Part shown: positions 42,428 through 55,255 of the stretch, piece by piece
How positions within the stretch are numbered: the first letter of the stretch is position 1
How the letters are laid out: each line of letters begins with the position of its first letter
Source of the DNA: Helichrysum umbraculigerum
Lineage: Eukaryota > Streptophyta > Magnoliopsida > Asterales > Asteraceae
DNA length: 64,000 bases
Reading direction: 5' to 3'
NCBI GenBank assembly: GCA_949592205.1
Contig: CATIUR010000003.1
Span: 77,342,501-77,406,500 of the forward strand
Translations under genes and position numbers: made by a program
Notes under the pieces: generated by a model
The model's database searches: none
Told to the model about the DNA's origin: nothing
What the model saw: only the letters and a program-made list of their open reading frames with translations

Positions 42428-44146
42428 GTGCTAGGTAGTGTGATAAGCTTTTTCAGTGCAGTGAGTGATATTGTTGCAAGTTCTCTAACGATCGTCAAAT
42501 ATTTTGTAGATATTGCACTAAAAGTATTAGCAGGCCACCCAAAGATCTTTAGAAGTATCGACACATGTTTGGCTTCATTAGATATACTGGCTCAATCGCC
42601 AGATGCCCTTGCAAGAAATGAACGGGGTACGATTTGGAGAATCATCGACCCATGTAAACATCACTACTCATCATATTTAAACACTGTTACCTTTTTGCGT
42701 ATATCCTATTTGGTTTCTCATCTGATTTTTCTTCTATCTTTTCTTCGGTGTCTGAATTCTTTCATTTGAAGAAAGGATCTCCTGATATGGATAATCAAGC
42801 GTTAGGTTTACTAAAAATCATTCGGAAATCTTATCCCACATCCAGTCAACCTGATGGAACTGTCAAAGTTGATCCGTTTACGAACAATGAAGAAGATAGT
42901 CAAAAACGGAAGTTGACTCTGGATGATATATTGATTACTGCTGCAAAAACAGGGAACACTAGATTTGTAATTGAGTTCCTTAAAATATTTCCGAATTTAA
43001 TATGGGCGGTAAATGAAGATGGCCTAAGTATATTTCACATAGCTGTTGTGCATCGTCACATAGGTATATACAATTTATTGTATGAGATAGGCACAAAGAA
43101 AGATACTGTAATAATAGCTATATGTGCATGGACGAAATGAAAAACAATATCCTTCATATGGTTGGGATGACCTCAAACAACTCGCAGCTTCTGACCGTTT
43201 CAAGAGCATCTCTGCTAATGCAACGGGAATTACTATGGTTCAAGGTATGTTTTTCATCGAAAACTTTATATTTGCTAATGTTACTGTACAGCAAGTTCGA
43301 TAATCCCAAGAGTAGAAGTGCCTAGACTCCTTATTTTACCAAATTAATATGATCGAAGAATGTCTGACCTTCAAAAGGTTTACATAGTGTTGCAAATTAA
43401 ATTCAATATGTGAATTCTTTTAAACAAGACATTTCCTAATCATTATACTATTCATCAAACCACATATGCATCTTAAAACGCATTTTGATGGTTTTGTTTA
43501 TAACTTTTGTTTTCTAGGAAGTAGAGAAGATTTCGCCACCTTGGATGAGAATTTTTAAGAATAAAGATGGCCTAACGCCATATGAGTTATTCTATGAGAA
43601 TTACAAAGTTTTAATTTCCAAAGGTCTAAAGTGGACAAGAGATTGTATAGTGGTTGCCACACTTATTATTACCACTGCATTTGCCGCAGCTTTCACGGTT
43701 CCAGGTGGCTATAATCTACAAACAGGGATCCCTATTTTCGGTCGCGAACCCAGTTTCTTAATTTTTATAATAGCAGATGTGGTTTCCTTATTTACATCCT
43801 CAACTTCACTCCTAGTGTTCCTTTCTATCATCACATCTCCTTATGGTCAACGTGATTTCTTGTAATCTTTACCCACAACGCTGATGATAGGTCTAGTAAC
43901 ACTGATTATCTCTGTATCGGCCATGATGATCACTTTTGCTGCCAGCTTCTTTGTGCTATATCGTAACACGTTTGAATGGCTACCAATCCTTATCAGTATT
44001 CTGTTGTTGTATTTGCGGTACTGCAGTATTCTCTGTTGATGGATATGTTTGTTGATGGATATGTTTCGTTCTATGTATGATTCTAGAGTAGATATCTCTT
44101 CAATCCTAAGAGACGTGTGCTTTACAACAGAAACCAGAGGTTGTAA
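42428..44146 (+). pseudogene. Ankyrin-repeat/PGG-domain membrane protein, decayed C-terminal half
   Basis: Resembles plant ACD6/ITN1-type proteins (ankyrin repeats plus a four-helix PGG membrane domain). The first part (about 42500-42652) reads ALKVLAGHPKIF and LASLDILAQSPDAL. A second exon (about 42770-43244) holds ankyrin sequence (IFHIAVVHRHIGIYNLL) and LLMQRELLWFK before an AG/GTATGT donor. The last exon (43518 on, after TTTTCTAG) carries NKDGLTPYELF and the PGG domain (AAAFTVPGGYNLQTGIPIF) with transmembrane helices. Breaks: a frameshift at 43105-43125, in-frame TAA at 43863-43865, a frameshift near 44000, and a 16-bp duplication near 44036-44060. The family-typical tail FNPKRRVLYNRNQRL-stop ends at 44146. 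Upstream ankyrin repeats are missing. Confidence 0.85.
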
Positions 44147-44371
44147 ATGTTCGATCTCTTTAAAATAAGAGAGGAATTAATTTGAGATGTACATGTTGTT
44201 GTATGTATATCTGGATTAGCTATCTTTCTATTAGTGGCCAGTGTGTATTAATGATTTGTTGTTATTATTGTCTTGCTTAAATAAACGAGTAAAAGTTATT
44301 GGCAACAAAGTCCTTGTAGATTATGTATATCAACGTGTGTGTATACGATTAGCTACCAAAACCGCTAGCAT
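44147..44371. other. 3' flank of the PGG pseudogene
   Basis: Noncoding; probably the old 3' UTR. AATAAA occurs near 44279. Confidence 0.4.
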
Positions 44372-45070
44372 TGATGGGTTTTAACCGGTTAATTTTATTA
44401 AATATTAAAACTTTAATATGCGGAAAATAATAAAATCAATTAACCCATTACCGCGGATCCAAATACTTGAATTAAATCAATCAACTAATTACACGAGATG
44501 AAAGAAACAACTTACAGCGACTTGCTCGGAATGATCAGTCTTTTGTTTCTTGCTCGGAGGTGCCAACGCGTTCGTACCAACACTAGTCATCATTATAGAT
44601 ACAACCGCTAGAAGTTTAATCTCTTTGTTAATATGTTATCTTTAATACAACTTAGTTACAACGTACAAACCGAACCAAGGATTAAACACACGTATGTGTG
44701 TGTGTCGACTAGCCCAAAACCGAATTTCGGTTTTGGGGTTTTGTGGGGTTCGGCCGAAAACAAGAGAGAGGAGAGGGAGAGCTTTAGGGTTTAGGTTATT
44801 ATGTGTTGATCACCTAACTATTGAACCCCTAGACATGTATTTATAGTCTAGCTAAACTTGTTCTCCAAGTTTATCAATAGTTACGATTTAAACCCTTTAA
44901 TAATATTTAGTTTAACAATTTAAACTAAACTTTATTAACTCTACACAATTAATTCGTAATTAATTAATCTCATACGTATCTGTCGATGATGCATTGGTAT
45001 GACCCATTGGTGTCTTAATCATCGGATTAAATAATTTAAATATAATTATCACGCACATTATTCTTTCAGA
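44372..45070 (-). repeat. Copia-2 3' LTR (about 700 bp)
   Basis: Minus-oriented. The outer end is TGATGGG at 44372; the inner end ...CTTTCA near 45069 adjoins the minus-strand tract ACAAGTGGGAG, a typical copia polypurine tract. Contains an 18-bp ATTAACCCATTACCGCGG stretch near 44438 and a GAGAGAGGAGAGG run near 44763. Boundaries are good to a few bases; the second LTR is outside the window, so the duplication cannot be checked. Confidence 0.65.
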
Positions 45071-45920
45071 CTCCCACTTGTGCATAGATGATTATACTTA
45101 ACTTATTAAGTTTCCTATGGCGGTCCCTAGCAAGACACATAGGATGACCGAGTCATAAGAACTCTTATACCTCGCACGATTTAGTTGAATCACCCATTCA
45201 CAACGGTATATGAAAAGAGCAGCATATCCTTTTGCAACACGTTATTTATGAGAGCGCCTGGCATGGACTTTACTCAACCAAATAATACTCTCTTTGTTCT
45301 TGATCTAGTTTCAACCGGTTCAAAATGACGGAAGTCTAATACTCTCCGAGCGCGGCCACGCATTCTCCAGTCTTAACCATCAAAGGCCTAACAATATCTC
45401 TCTTAATTAAAAGAGGTGCAAATCCCATCTTGACAATTAACCACTCTACACTTAGCTCCCACTGAACCCAGCAACCAGATGTTATGGCTACGCATTTACG
45501 CGTAACGTTAGACTGTGCCTAAGCCCAATGTTAACTAAGCTTGAATGCAATTAACGTCTCATGTAATGAGGATATCTCACTTGAGGTAACTTATGATAGA
45601 AGTCCATGAAGTTACACTCAAAGCGGGTCAACCAATATTTGATCAAATCAAATACCCATGAATCTTTGACAATCTTAATGCTATAAGTCCTAATTAAGAT
45701 TTCGGCCAATATTTCACAGTCACCATCACCCCATTGTGGTTCCCACGACAACGAGTAGGCTATGGAAGATTTTGGAATCCGTCATGCGCAATTCTATGGA
45801 TTGCTAAAACATACTAAATAATTGAACATTTTTAAAGAAAAACGCAAAACAAAAACATCTCTTTGAATTTCAATAAAGTTCAATTGTTCAATCAATACAT
45901 AAAGAATTATAATAATAAGC
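45071..45920 (-). other. Copia-2 noncoding segment between pol and 3' LTR
   Basis: About 850 bp with no credible ORF; a 66-codon open stretch at 45551-45751 has no recognised content. The polypurine tract is at its LTR end. Confidence 0.55.
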
Positions 45921-48127
45921 CTAGAGATACTTCATGCCTATGAATTCAGCATGCTTGTAATACTTGGCTTGAGACAATGGTTTCGTCAATGGATCGGCAG
46001 CATTATCATCAGTTGGAATTTGTTGTATCTTCACATCACCTCGTTCGATAATCTCTCGAATTAAGTGAAACTTACGAAGTATGTGTTTGAACTTGTGATG
46101 AGATCTAGGTTCTTTAGCTTGCGCCACAGCACCCATATTATCACAAAAGATTTCAATTGGATTGGAGATACTGGGAACAACTCCAAGATCCATTATGAAA
46201 TTCTTCAACCAAACAGCTTCCTTTACAGCATCATTTGCAGCAATGTACTTCGCCTCTGTAGTGGAATCGGCTACAGTACTTTGCTTTAAACTTTTCCAGC
46301 TTACTGCTCCTCTATTTAACATAAACACAAAACCTGACTGCGATCTAGATTCCTCTTTGTTGGTTTGAAAACTAGCATCTGTATGACCAATCACTTTGAG
46401 CTCCATTTTCTCACCACCAAAAGTTAAGACCATATCTTTAGTTCTTCGTAAGTACTTAAAGATATTCTTCACAGCTCCCCAATGCTTGATTCCCAGATTT
46501 TGTTGGAATCTACTCGTAACACTAATAGCATATGCGACATCTGGTCTAGTACATAACATAGCATACATGATAGATCCCACTGCAGAAGCATATGGGATGC
46601 CTTTCATGTTTTCCTTGTCCTCTTCAGTCTCGGTACATTGACTCTTCGTAAGAACCAATCCAGCTGACAACGGAATCATCCCTTTCTTGGATTCGTCCAT
46701 CTTGAATTTGTTCAAGATCTTGTCAATGTATGTACTTTGACTTAGTCCAATCAACCTTTTACTCCTGTCTCTCAAAATTTTGATTCCAAAAATATAGGCT
46801 GCCTCTCCAAGGTCTTTCATTTGAAAACATTTACTAAGCCATGACTTAACACTTTTAAGCATATTAGTACTATTTCCAATGAGCAATATGTCATCTACAT
46901 ATAAAACCAAGAAGGTAATGTCGCTCCCACTAAACTTCCTATAGACACATGGTTCGAACTCACTTTTGATGAAACCAAACTCCTTTATCTTCTCATCAAA
47001 ACATAAGTTCCAACTCCTGGATGCTTGCTTTAATCCATAAATGGATTTGAGCAATTTACAAACTCATTTAGGTCTCTTAGGATCCACAAAACCATCCGGT
47101 TGTGACATATACACAACCTCAGTCAAGTTCCCATTAAGGAAGGCGGTTTTGACATCCATTTGCCATATCTCGTAATCATAGTACGCAGCTATGGCCATTA
47201 GAATCCTAATAGACTTAAGCATGGCTACGGGTGAAAAAGTTTCATCATAGTCAATACCATGAGTTTGAGTAAAACCTTTTGCAACCAACCTTGCTTTATA
47301 AGTTTGTACCTTACCATCCATGTCAGTTTTCTTCTTGAAAACCCACTTACACCCAACAGCTTTACCATCAGGCGGAAGTTCACTAAGTTCCCAAACTTTG
47401 TTGTCATACATGGATTGCATCTCAGCCTTCATGGCTTCTTGCCATTTATCAGATTCCGAACTAGACATTGCCTCATTGTAAGAAGTTGGTTCTTGCAAAC
47501 CATCATCTTCAATGACATAGACATACCTACTAGGGGCACTACGCATCCGGTCGGATCTTCGAAGACTAGGTGTCTCAGTAGTGTCAACATTGCCATGTTG
47601 ATCATCAACATCTTCATGTTGATCATCAACATCATCATGTTGAACAGGTACCATCGTTTCATATGATATTTGTTCATCCTCTACTTCTTCAAGGAGGTGA
47701 TTATTTCTATCAGTTTTCTTGTCAAGGAAATCCTCTTCAAGAAAATATCCATAACGAGCTACAAACACTTTGTTCTCACTTGGATTATAGAAATAATATC
47801 CCCTAGTTTCCTTGGGGTATCCAACAAATATACATTTATCAGTTTTAGACTCAAGTTTGTCGACTACAGGTCGTTTGACATGTACCCTACAACCCCAAAT
47901 CTTCATGTATGATAAATTTGGAGATCTACCATACCACAATTCATATGGAGTTGTAACAACTGATTTAGATGGTACACGGTTTAGTGTATACGCTGCTGTT
48001 TCGAGTGCGTGTCCCCAAAAGGATAAAGGCAAATCCGTTTGACTCATCATAGATCGTACCATGTCCAACAAAGTACGATTCTGACGTTCGGATACTCCAT
48101 TCCACTGTGGTGTATATGGAGGAGTTA
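45921..48127 (-). pseudogene. Copia-2 pol: integrase C-terminus, RT and RNase H
   Basis: The minus-strand copia polyprotein from integrase (TPQWNGVSERQNRTLLDMVR, near 48110) through RT to RNase H. RT shows the N-terminal WVFKKKTD region, QMDVKTAFLNG near 47150 and LVLYVDDILLIGN near 46905. RNase H shows VAYAISVTSRFQQN, ADSTTEAKYIAAND and ADPLTKPL, ending at 45921. One in-frame TGA at 47064-47066 (RPK-stop-VCKLL) disables it. The element is cut at 48127 by E4; gag, protease and most integrase lie beyond the window. Motifs fit a plant Ty1/copia, perhaps Tork-like. LTR and gag differ from copia-1, so it is a different family. Confidence 0.92.
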
Positions 48128-50522
48128 TGTAACACCCCCAAATTTGATGATTTGCGGAAGCACGATTTGGGTGTTACTAATCAATAATCACATCACATAA
48201 GATATAATGAACGACCACTATATGCGTCGTTTTACATTTGTATTGATAAAACTAAAAGTTTACATCAAAAATATTGTTTACATTAGCTCGGTTTGAAATT
48301 GAGAGATTTAAGTACATAATTAATCTATACAAAATATAATAATGCAGCTAAATCTCTGATTGTATGAATGCTGACTCGAGCTAATGATTCCTGCTTGGGC
48401 AGTCCAACCTACTGATGTGTACCTGTGATACATGCTAAAATGGGTCAGCGAAATGCTGGTGAGCTCACATGTTTGTATGTCAACACATATTTGTATGAAC
48501 CGCAAGATTTATAATTGAATTTAAAATGCAATTAAGCAAAATAAAAGTTATACAGCCATGAGCACATAGTCTGAGCTTAACTTGAGTTGTCAGGTCCAAT
48601 TAAGAAAACCTAACTTGAATGCCTCCTACGAGTGCCTAATCTACACTCGTCTTCCCAAATGCTAATACGTCCGTTTGACCAGTTAGTGCGTGCTAACCCG
48701 GACGAGGATTGTCAATCCTATATGATATCATATCCTAACATTCACGCTACTACGTATTACCAGACTATGCTATGGAGGGCTTTAATTTGATTAGCTTGAA
48801 ACTCATGTAGTATTTGATTTGATTTGTACTTGCATTCAACTTGTAAAACAAAATGAGCAATTATATCACACCCCTGATTGAAAAGCAGTAAAATAGGGGC
48901 CATGAGACTCACCTGAGTCTTGAAAGTTTGAATTAATAACTTGGATTGATTTGCCTTGAAGTGTTGTCCGAAGACTCGTAACCTGAAGGTGTCCATGACA
49001 CGCGATGGTTATTAATTGTTTAGGCATCTCGAAAGACTACCTTTGTAATTGTTTTGTCCAAATTACCCCGATTTAGTTGATTGACTTGAATATTTGAAAA
49101 CGTGTACGGCCCGTTGGTGATTGTTTTTTAATAATAATCTCAACATTATTATCTTGTTTTTCGAAGCATTAAGCTTGTATCATAAGTACCAATGTATTTC
49201 CGAAGTCGTGTAGTTTAAAAGTTTAGGGTTTTATAGTCCAATACTTAGCGAAAATCTGAGTTTTAAACATTCTGTTTTATGCGACACAATATGCGACATA
49301 ATAATTTGTCATGCGACACAAGAGTTGTGTCGCATAGAAGTGCGACACAAGAGCTTAGCGACACAAGGGTTGTGTCGCATAAGCGTACAATGCTGATTTA
49401 ACAGCGACATAATGATTGTGTCGCATGGTGTTTGCGACATAAGGTACGACACAATATTGTGTCGCAAAAGGTTCGACATAACGTGGTTCCTACGACACAA
49501 GGTACGACACAAGAGGTTTTATGCGACACAACCTGCGACACAAGGCTTGTGTCGCAAAGATGAACACCAGCCCAGAGCCCAGCGACTGTCGAGATTTTTC
49601 AACCCAAAACTCAAATCTAACTCAATTTTAAGCTATAAAATCGTGTTTTCCCCTTTGTAATGGACATATATACCCTAGATAACCCGTAAATATTTAAAAA
49701 TAAGCTAAAATGAGAGGTTTCGACTTTTGTCGGAAAACTTACAAAGTGTCGGAATGAAAATCCGAAAAGATGGGATTGTAGATCGTTGCGTGGTGATTCC
49801 TTTTCTCTAATTATCTTGATGATTCGAGTGCGTTTGGTGGTAGTAATCGGTGATTTAGTGAGGTGGTGGTGTGGTGAAAGTTGAGAGAAAAAGAAAGAAG
49901 AAAGAGAATGAGAAAGTGAAAATGAGAAAGAGGAAGGAGGTGAGGGGGTGATGACCCTCACCTTGGGCCGGTTTTGGTGGGGTCCACCAAGTGTGGGCTT
50001 CATCAATTTTTTTTGCTCCGTGCGGTCGCGCTCCTTGCGGTGTTCGTTTTTCCGATCGTCTAAACGTTTAAATAGTTTTATTTACGTTTAATTATAAGTT
50101 TTCAAAATGCGAATATTTGTCCAATGTTTTTCTTGAAGTATTTCATCAAATACTTAATAATTGATTTATAAAATATAACTTAGTTCGTTTTGTTTATTTG
50201 CGCGTTTAACATTTTAATCGTGTAAACGTTGTTGTACGATATGAATCAAAACTGAAATATTATAAAAATAATATCTTGGATACAATAGAGTTATTAAATA
50301 ATGTGACATTATTTAATTAAATTGTTCACCAACGTCCGTATTTAATTGACCGAATTACATTCGATTTAAATTTGTACGATTTAATCAAACCGCATAATTG
50401 TATATATATTCAACAACAATAAATATATTACTTGATACATTAATTAGCCTAACACATAACTAATTACATGTATTAAATTTGGTTAGGCACTAATTACTAG
50501 TCTCAATTTGACGGGTGTCACA
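48128..50522 (-). repeat. E4 LTR1 (2395 bp), outer 3' LTR
   Basis: Minus-sense termini TGTGACACCCG and GGTGTTACA. Landmarks: terminal hairpin 48128-48177, hairpin 48210-48231, stem-loops 48446-48458 and 48871-48899, donor/acceptor-like sites bounding 48423-48912, motifs 49104-49119 and 50326-50340, TGCGACACA cluster 49280-49557, purine tract 49883-49945. The 129-codon ORF opposite the purine tract is unlikely to be a gene. Confidence 0.94.
49280..49557 (-). repeat. TGTGTCGCA cluster in E4 LTR1
   Basis: About 18 copies of TGCGACACA or its complement in 280 bp; the same motif as E1. The LTR2 copy is 57288-57565. Confidence 0.85.
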
Positions 50523-50536
50523 TTCTCCCCCTGTTA
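50523..50536 (-). other. E4 polypurine tract, unit 1
   Basis: Minus-strand ACAGGGGGAGAA abuts the LTR1 start. Unit 2 has the same tract at 58533-58546. Confidence 0.9.
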
Positions 50537-50556
50537 AAAGAATTTCGTCCCGAAAT

Positions 50557-53500
50557 TTAAGTCGAAGTCGCGTTTGAAGTAGCATCAGTGAACAACTGAG
50601 GGTACTTGAGTCTCATTTGATCTTCCCGTTCCCAGGTGAATTCCGGACCACGCCGCGAATTCCACCTAACCTTGACGATGGGAATACGACTTTGTTTGAG
50701 TTGTTTGACCTCACGGTCCATGATTTCGGCGGGTTCTTCAACGAAGTGAAGCTTGTCGTCAACTCGAATTTCATCGAGTGGAATGATAAGTGTCTCATCA
50801 GACAGACACTTCTTCATATTTGAAATGTGAAAAGTGGAGTGCACACTGCTGAGTTCGGATGGCAGCTGCAATCGATACGCCACCGGACCTATCCTCTCGA
50901 GGATCTCAAAAGGTCCAATGTATCTTGGGTTCAGTTTACCGCGTTTGCCGAACCGAATGACACCTTTTCAAGGTGAAACTTTGAGTAGTACTCGATCCCC
51001 AATCTGGAACTCGAGTGGTTTTCGTCTCACGTCAGCATAACTTTTCTGACGGTCACGTGCAGCTTTTAGTTTGTTTTGAATACTGAAGATTTTCTCGGTT
51101 GTTTCGTGAATGATTTCCGGACCCGTGAGTTGGCTATCCCCAACTTCGGTCCAACAGATCGGTGATCGGCACTTACGACCATACAATGCCTCGAAAGGTG
51201 CAGCTCCAATACTGGTATGGTAGCTGTTGTTGTACGAAAACTCGCATAATGGTAGGTGTTGTTCCCAGTTTACACCAAAGTCAACTACGCAGGCTCGTAG
51301 CATATCCTCAAGTGTTTGAATTGTTCGTTCACTTTGGCCGTCGGTTTGAGGATGGTATGCGGTACTCATATCGAGATGGGTACCCAGTGATTTTTGAAGT
51401 GATTGCCAAAAGTGAGATGTGAAGCGACTATCCCTATCAGAGATAATCGAGATTGGGATGCCGTGTCGTGAAACGACTTCCTTGATGTATATTCGGGTGA
51501 GGCGTTCCATTTTATCGGTTTCCTTGATTGCTAGGAAGTGAGCAGATTTGGTAAGACGATCGACGATCACCCAAATGGTATCGCAACCGCTCGATGACTT
51601 TGGTAGTTTTGTTATGAAGTCCATGGCGATTTGTTCCCATTTCCATTCAGGAATGTCGGGTTGAAGTAGGCCAGAAGGCTTTTGATATTCGGCTTTGACT
51701 TTCGAGCAAGTAAGGCACTTGCTGACGTATGTGGCGATTTCGGCTTTCATGTTCGGCCACCAATAAAAATCTTTGATACCGTGATACATTTTATCGGATC
51801 CCGGATGGATAGAATATTTGGACTTGTGAGCTTCATCCATCACCAAGTCTCGTAGGTTTCCAAAATTAGGCAACCAGATTCGGTTTGAGAAATACCTAAT
51901 CCCGTTAGGTTTGATTTCGAATTGTTTATCCATGCCTCGCAAGGCTTCGTTTTTTATGTTGTCGGGTTTCAAGGCTTCGAGTTGTGCAGCGAGAATTTGA
52001 ATGTTGAGATCGTTGTGAATTGTCATACTGAGGGCTCGGACTCGAAGTGGTTTGGATCGTTCCTTTCGACTGAGGGCATCGGCAACCACATTTGCCTTCC
52101 CTGGATGGTATTTGATTTCGCAGTCGTAATCGGTAAGCAACTCGACCCAGCGACGTTGCCTCATATTGAGATCCTTTTGATCGAAGATGTGCTGGAGACT
52201 TTTGTGGTCGGTGAAGATTGTGCACTTAGTGCCGTATAAATAATGTCTCCAGATTTTGAGAGCAAAGACAACTGCTCCGAGTTCGAGGTCATGAGTGGTG
52301 TAGTTCTTTTCGTGAACCTTGAGTTGTCGTGAGGCATAAGCAATGACCTTGTCTCGTTGCATCAATACGCAACCGAGACCCTGATGTGAAGCGTCGCAGT
52401 ATACCACGAAGTCATCGGTGCCTTCGGGTAATGATAGAATTGGAGCACTGCAAAGCTTTTGTTTCAGAAGTTGAAATGCTGACTCTTGTTTATCAGTCCA
52501 ATCGAACTTTTTGTCTTTCTGAGTCAGTGTCGTGAGTGGCCAGGCTATTTTTGAGAAGTTCTCGATGAATCGTCGATAGTAGCCGGCTAGTCCTAAAAAC
52601 TGCCGTACTTCTGTTGGAGTTGTCGGCGATTGCCAATTTTTGATAGCCTTGATTTTTGAAGTGTCTACATGAATTCCATGACTATCAATCACGTGACCAA
52701 GGAATTGAACTGTTTGCATCCAGGACTCACACTTAGAAAATTTAGCATACAGCTCCTCGTGTCTAAGTAGCTCAAGGATGGTTCTGAGATGTTGCACGTG
52801 TTCTTGTTCGTTTCGTGAGTATATAAGGATGTCATCGATGAAGACAATGACAAACTTGTCGAGATAAGGTTTGCACACCCGATTCATAGGATCCATGAAT
52901 ACAGCCGGTGCGTTGGTTAGACCGAATGGCATCACCTGGAATTCGTAATGCCCATAATGGGTTCTGAAAGCAGTTTTCGGGATGTCGGTGTCACGAACAC
53001 GTAATTGATGATAACCCGATCAAAGATCGATCTTTGAGTAGAAGCTCGACCCTTGAAGTTGATCGAACAGGTCATCGATTCGTGGAAGTGGATAACGGTT
53101 CTTGATGGTCAACTTGTTCAACTCTCGGTAGTCGATGCACATTCTAAAAGAACCGTCTTTCTTTTTGACAAACAGGACCGGAGCTCCCCAAGGTGAAGAA
53201 CTCGGTCTAATGAATCCTCTTTCCAGAAGTTCCTGTAATTGGTTGGACAACTCCTGAAGTTCGGATGGAGCTAAGCGATATGGTGCTCGAGCCACAAGTG
53301 CAGCACCTGGCACGAGATCGATTGAGAATTCGACCTGTCTTGGTGGTGGTAGACCAGGTAGTTCTTCAGGAAAGACTTCCGAAAAGTCTCGAACGATTGG
53401 CATATCCTTAAGTCACTTCTCCTCCAACTTTTTCTCCAGGATGTGTGCGAGGATTGATGGATAACCCTTTCTCAGAAATTTCCGGGTTTTCAAACAAGAT

Positions 53501-54960
53501 ATGATATTGAGTCTCGTCCCACCGGTCTCCCCCTGTATGACCAAGGTTCTACCGTCGGCGAGAGGAATTCGAACGATTTTATCGTAACAAATGATTTCGG
53601 CTCGATGCTTGGACAACCAGTCCATACCCACAATGACGTCAAAACTTCCGATTTCGACAGGCATAAGATCGATTGAGAAAATTTCGTCGGCTAGGTTTAA
53701 TGTGCAATTAGGTATTACACTATCGGTTTCTATGAGTTTGCCATTTGCTAGTTCTACGGTGTACTTAACATCTAAGGCAACGGGGGTGATGTCAAGTAGT
53801 GGATAAAACTCATCAGAAATAAAGCTCCTATCAGCACAAGTATCAAATAGAACAGAAGCAGTTAAGTTGTTGAGGAGGAACATACCCGTGACCACATTCG
53901 GGTCCTGACGGGCATCCCCAGAGTTGAGTACGAATGCTCTTCCCTTAGCATTGTTGTTGTTGTTATTCCTTCGCTTAGGACACTCACTCCTGTAATGTCC
54001 AGCCTTTCCACATCCATAGCAGGATTTGGGTTGTGGGTTGTTGTTGTTGGATTTAGGGGCTCGGCAGTCCTTAGATGAATGCCCGTACTTCCTGCAGTTG
54101 TTGCAGGGAGACTTGCATGGACCATGGTGGTGGTAGTTGCATTTGGAACAGTATGGTCTGTCCCCAGTGTAGGCGCGTTTGGGTTCAGAATTGGTGTTGT
54201 ACACTTGGATGGTATTGGGCTTTTTGTTTTGGTTGTTGTGAGGTTCAGATGATTTGTATTTGTTGTTGTTGGAAGAGGAGTTGTTGGACGTCTCATGGCT
54301 GACAACCAGTGCCATGAGTTCGTGGGCCAATCGGATTGTACTTTTGGTAGTGGTTGGTTTGGACGAAGCGACATTCCCCTGGATGCTCTCTTGGAGGCCG
54401 CAGATGTATCTTTTGATCCCTTTGACCTCTGGTTCCACCAGACTCGGGCATAGTAACGTGAATTGCTGGAACTTGGTGGTGTATCCATCAATATCGGTTC
54501 CCTGCACAGTCTAGTGCCAGAACTCTTACTCCAGCCGGTGCAGTTCTTCCTCGGGACAGTATTTTTCCATGAACTTCTTCTTCAGTTCGGCCCAAGGTAG
54601 CCGATTCGCTATCTCAAGTCCTACAGAGTTGGCGTGGGTATTCCACCACGTGAGCGCACCTTCTTGAAAGGTGTAAGCATCAAACTTTACCTTATTGTCC
54701 TCTGAACAGTTGCAGAGGTTGAAGACGGATTCCATACGTTCCATCCATCGGATCAGGCCAATAGCACCTTCCGTGCCCTTGAAGTATAATGGTTTGCAGC
54801 TAAGAAAATCCTTGTAAGAACAAGGCTTGATGACGGGAGTGGTATCAAAAGTTTGATCACTGTTACGTTGAGAGCTCCGAGCAGCCAGAGCATAGGCCAC
54901 GGCTCGGGAGACAACGGCATTGATTTCGGCATCACTGTAACTTTTCTTCTTGGGCGGCAT
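50557..54960 (-). pseudogene. E4 unit 1 gag-pol with nonsense mutations
   Basis: A complete gag-pol layout like E2 (start MPPKKKSYSDAEIN at 54960; CCHC knuckles CNNCRKYGHSSKDC and CYGCGKAGHYRSEC; protease LFDTCADRSFIS, where the catalytic DTG is DTC; RT FIDD; RNase H; integrase; chromodomain-like tail ending at 50557). In-frame stops, 5' to 3': TAA at 54526-54528, TAG just after FWH near 54513, TGA after EEK near 53411, TGA in DLRSGYH (53020-53022), and TGA replacing Trp in SPWKG (50968-50970). The last three are C-to-T or G-to-A type. The FWH and SPW stops are shared with unit 2. Confidence 0.93.
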
Positions 54961-55255
54961 GATTCTTCAAGAAAGAACAAAAGGTACATAAGAATTTGTA
55001 CCAGAATGAAAATTACAATAGATGCATATATGTAAAAGCGGTAACATACGACATCACAATGTAACATTAATAATGTAGAATAATCGAGGGGAATTGTCAA
55101 TTGACATTACGAGTTCAAGAGGTGATAGACCATTCCAAATTACGAGTTCCAAAAGTTACAGGATTTGATGTTTTACAAAAGTACCGGGAATTGTTACATC
55201 CGGTCGAATTACATAGGTCCTACGAAAGCATAAATAATACAGATTCAGCTCAAAG
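54961..55255 (-). other. E4 unit 1 spacer between accessory ORF and gag
   Basis: Noncoding, about 295 bp, matching the position of the E2 spacer. The open frame crossing the gag start (54753-55100) is in another frame and not conserved. Confidence 0.5.

Noticed and set aside
45551..45751. 66-codon ORF downstream of copia-2 pol
   Set aside because: Lies in the noncoding segment before the LTR, without a recognised motif or supporting copy in the window.
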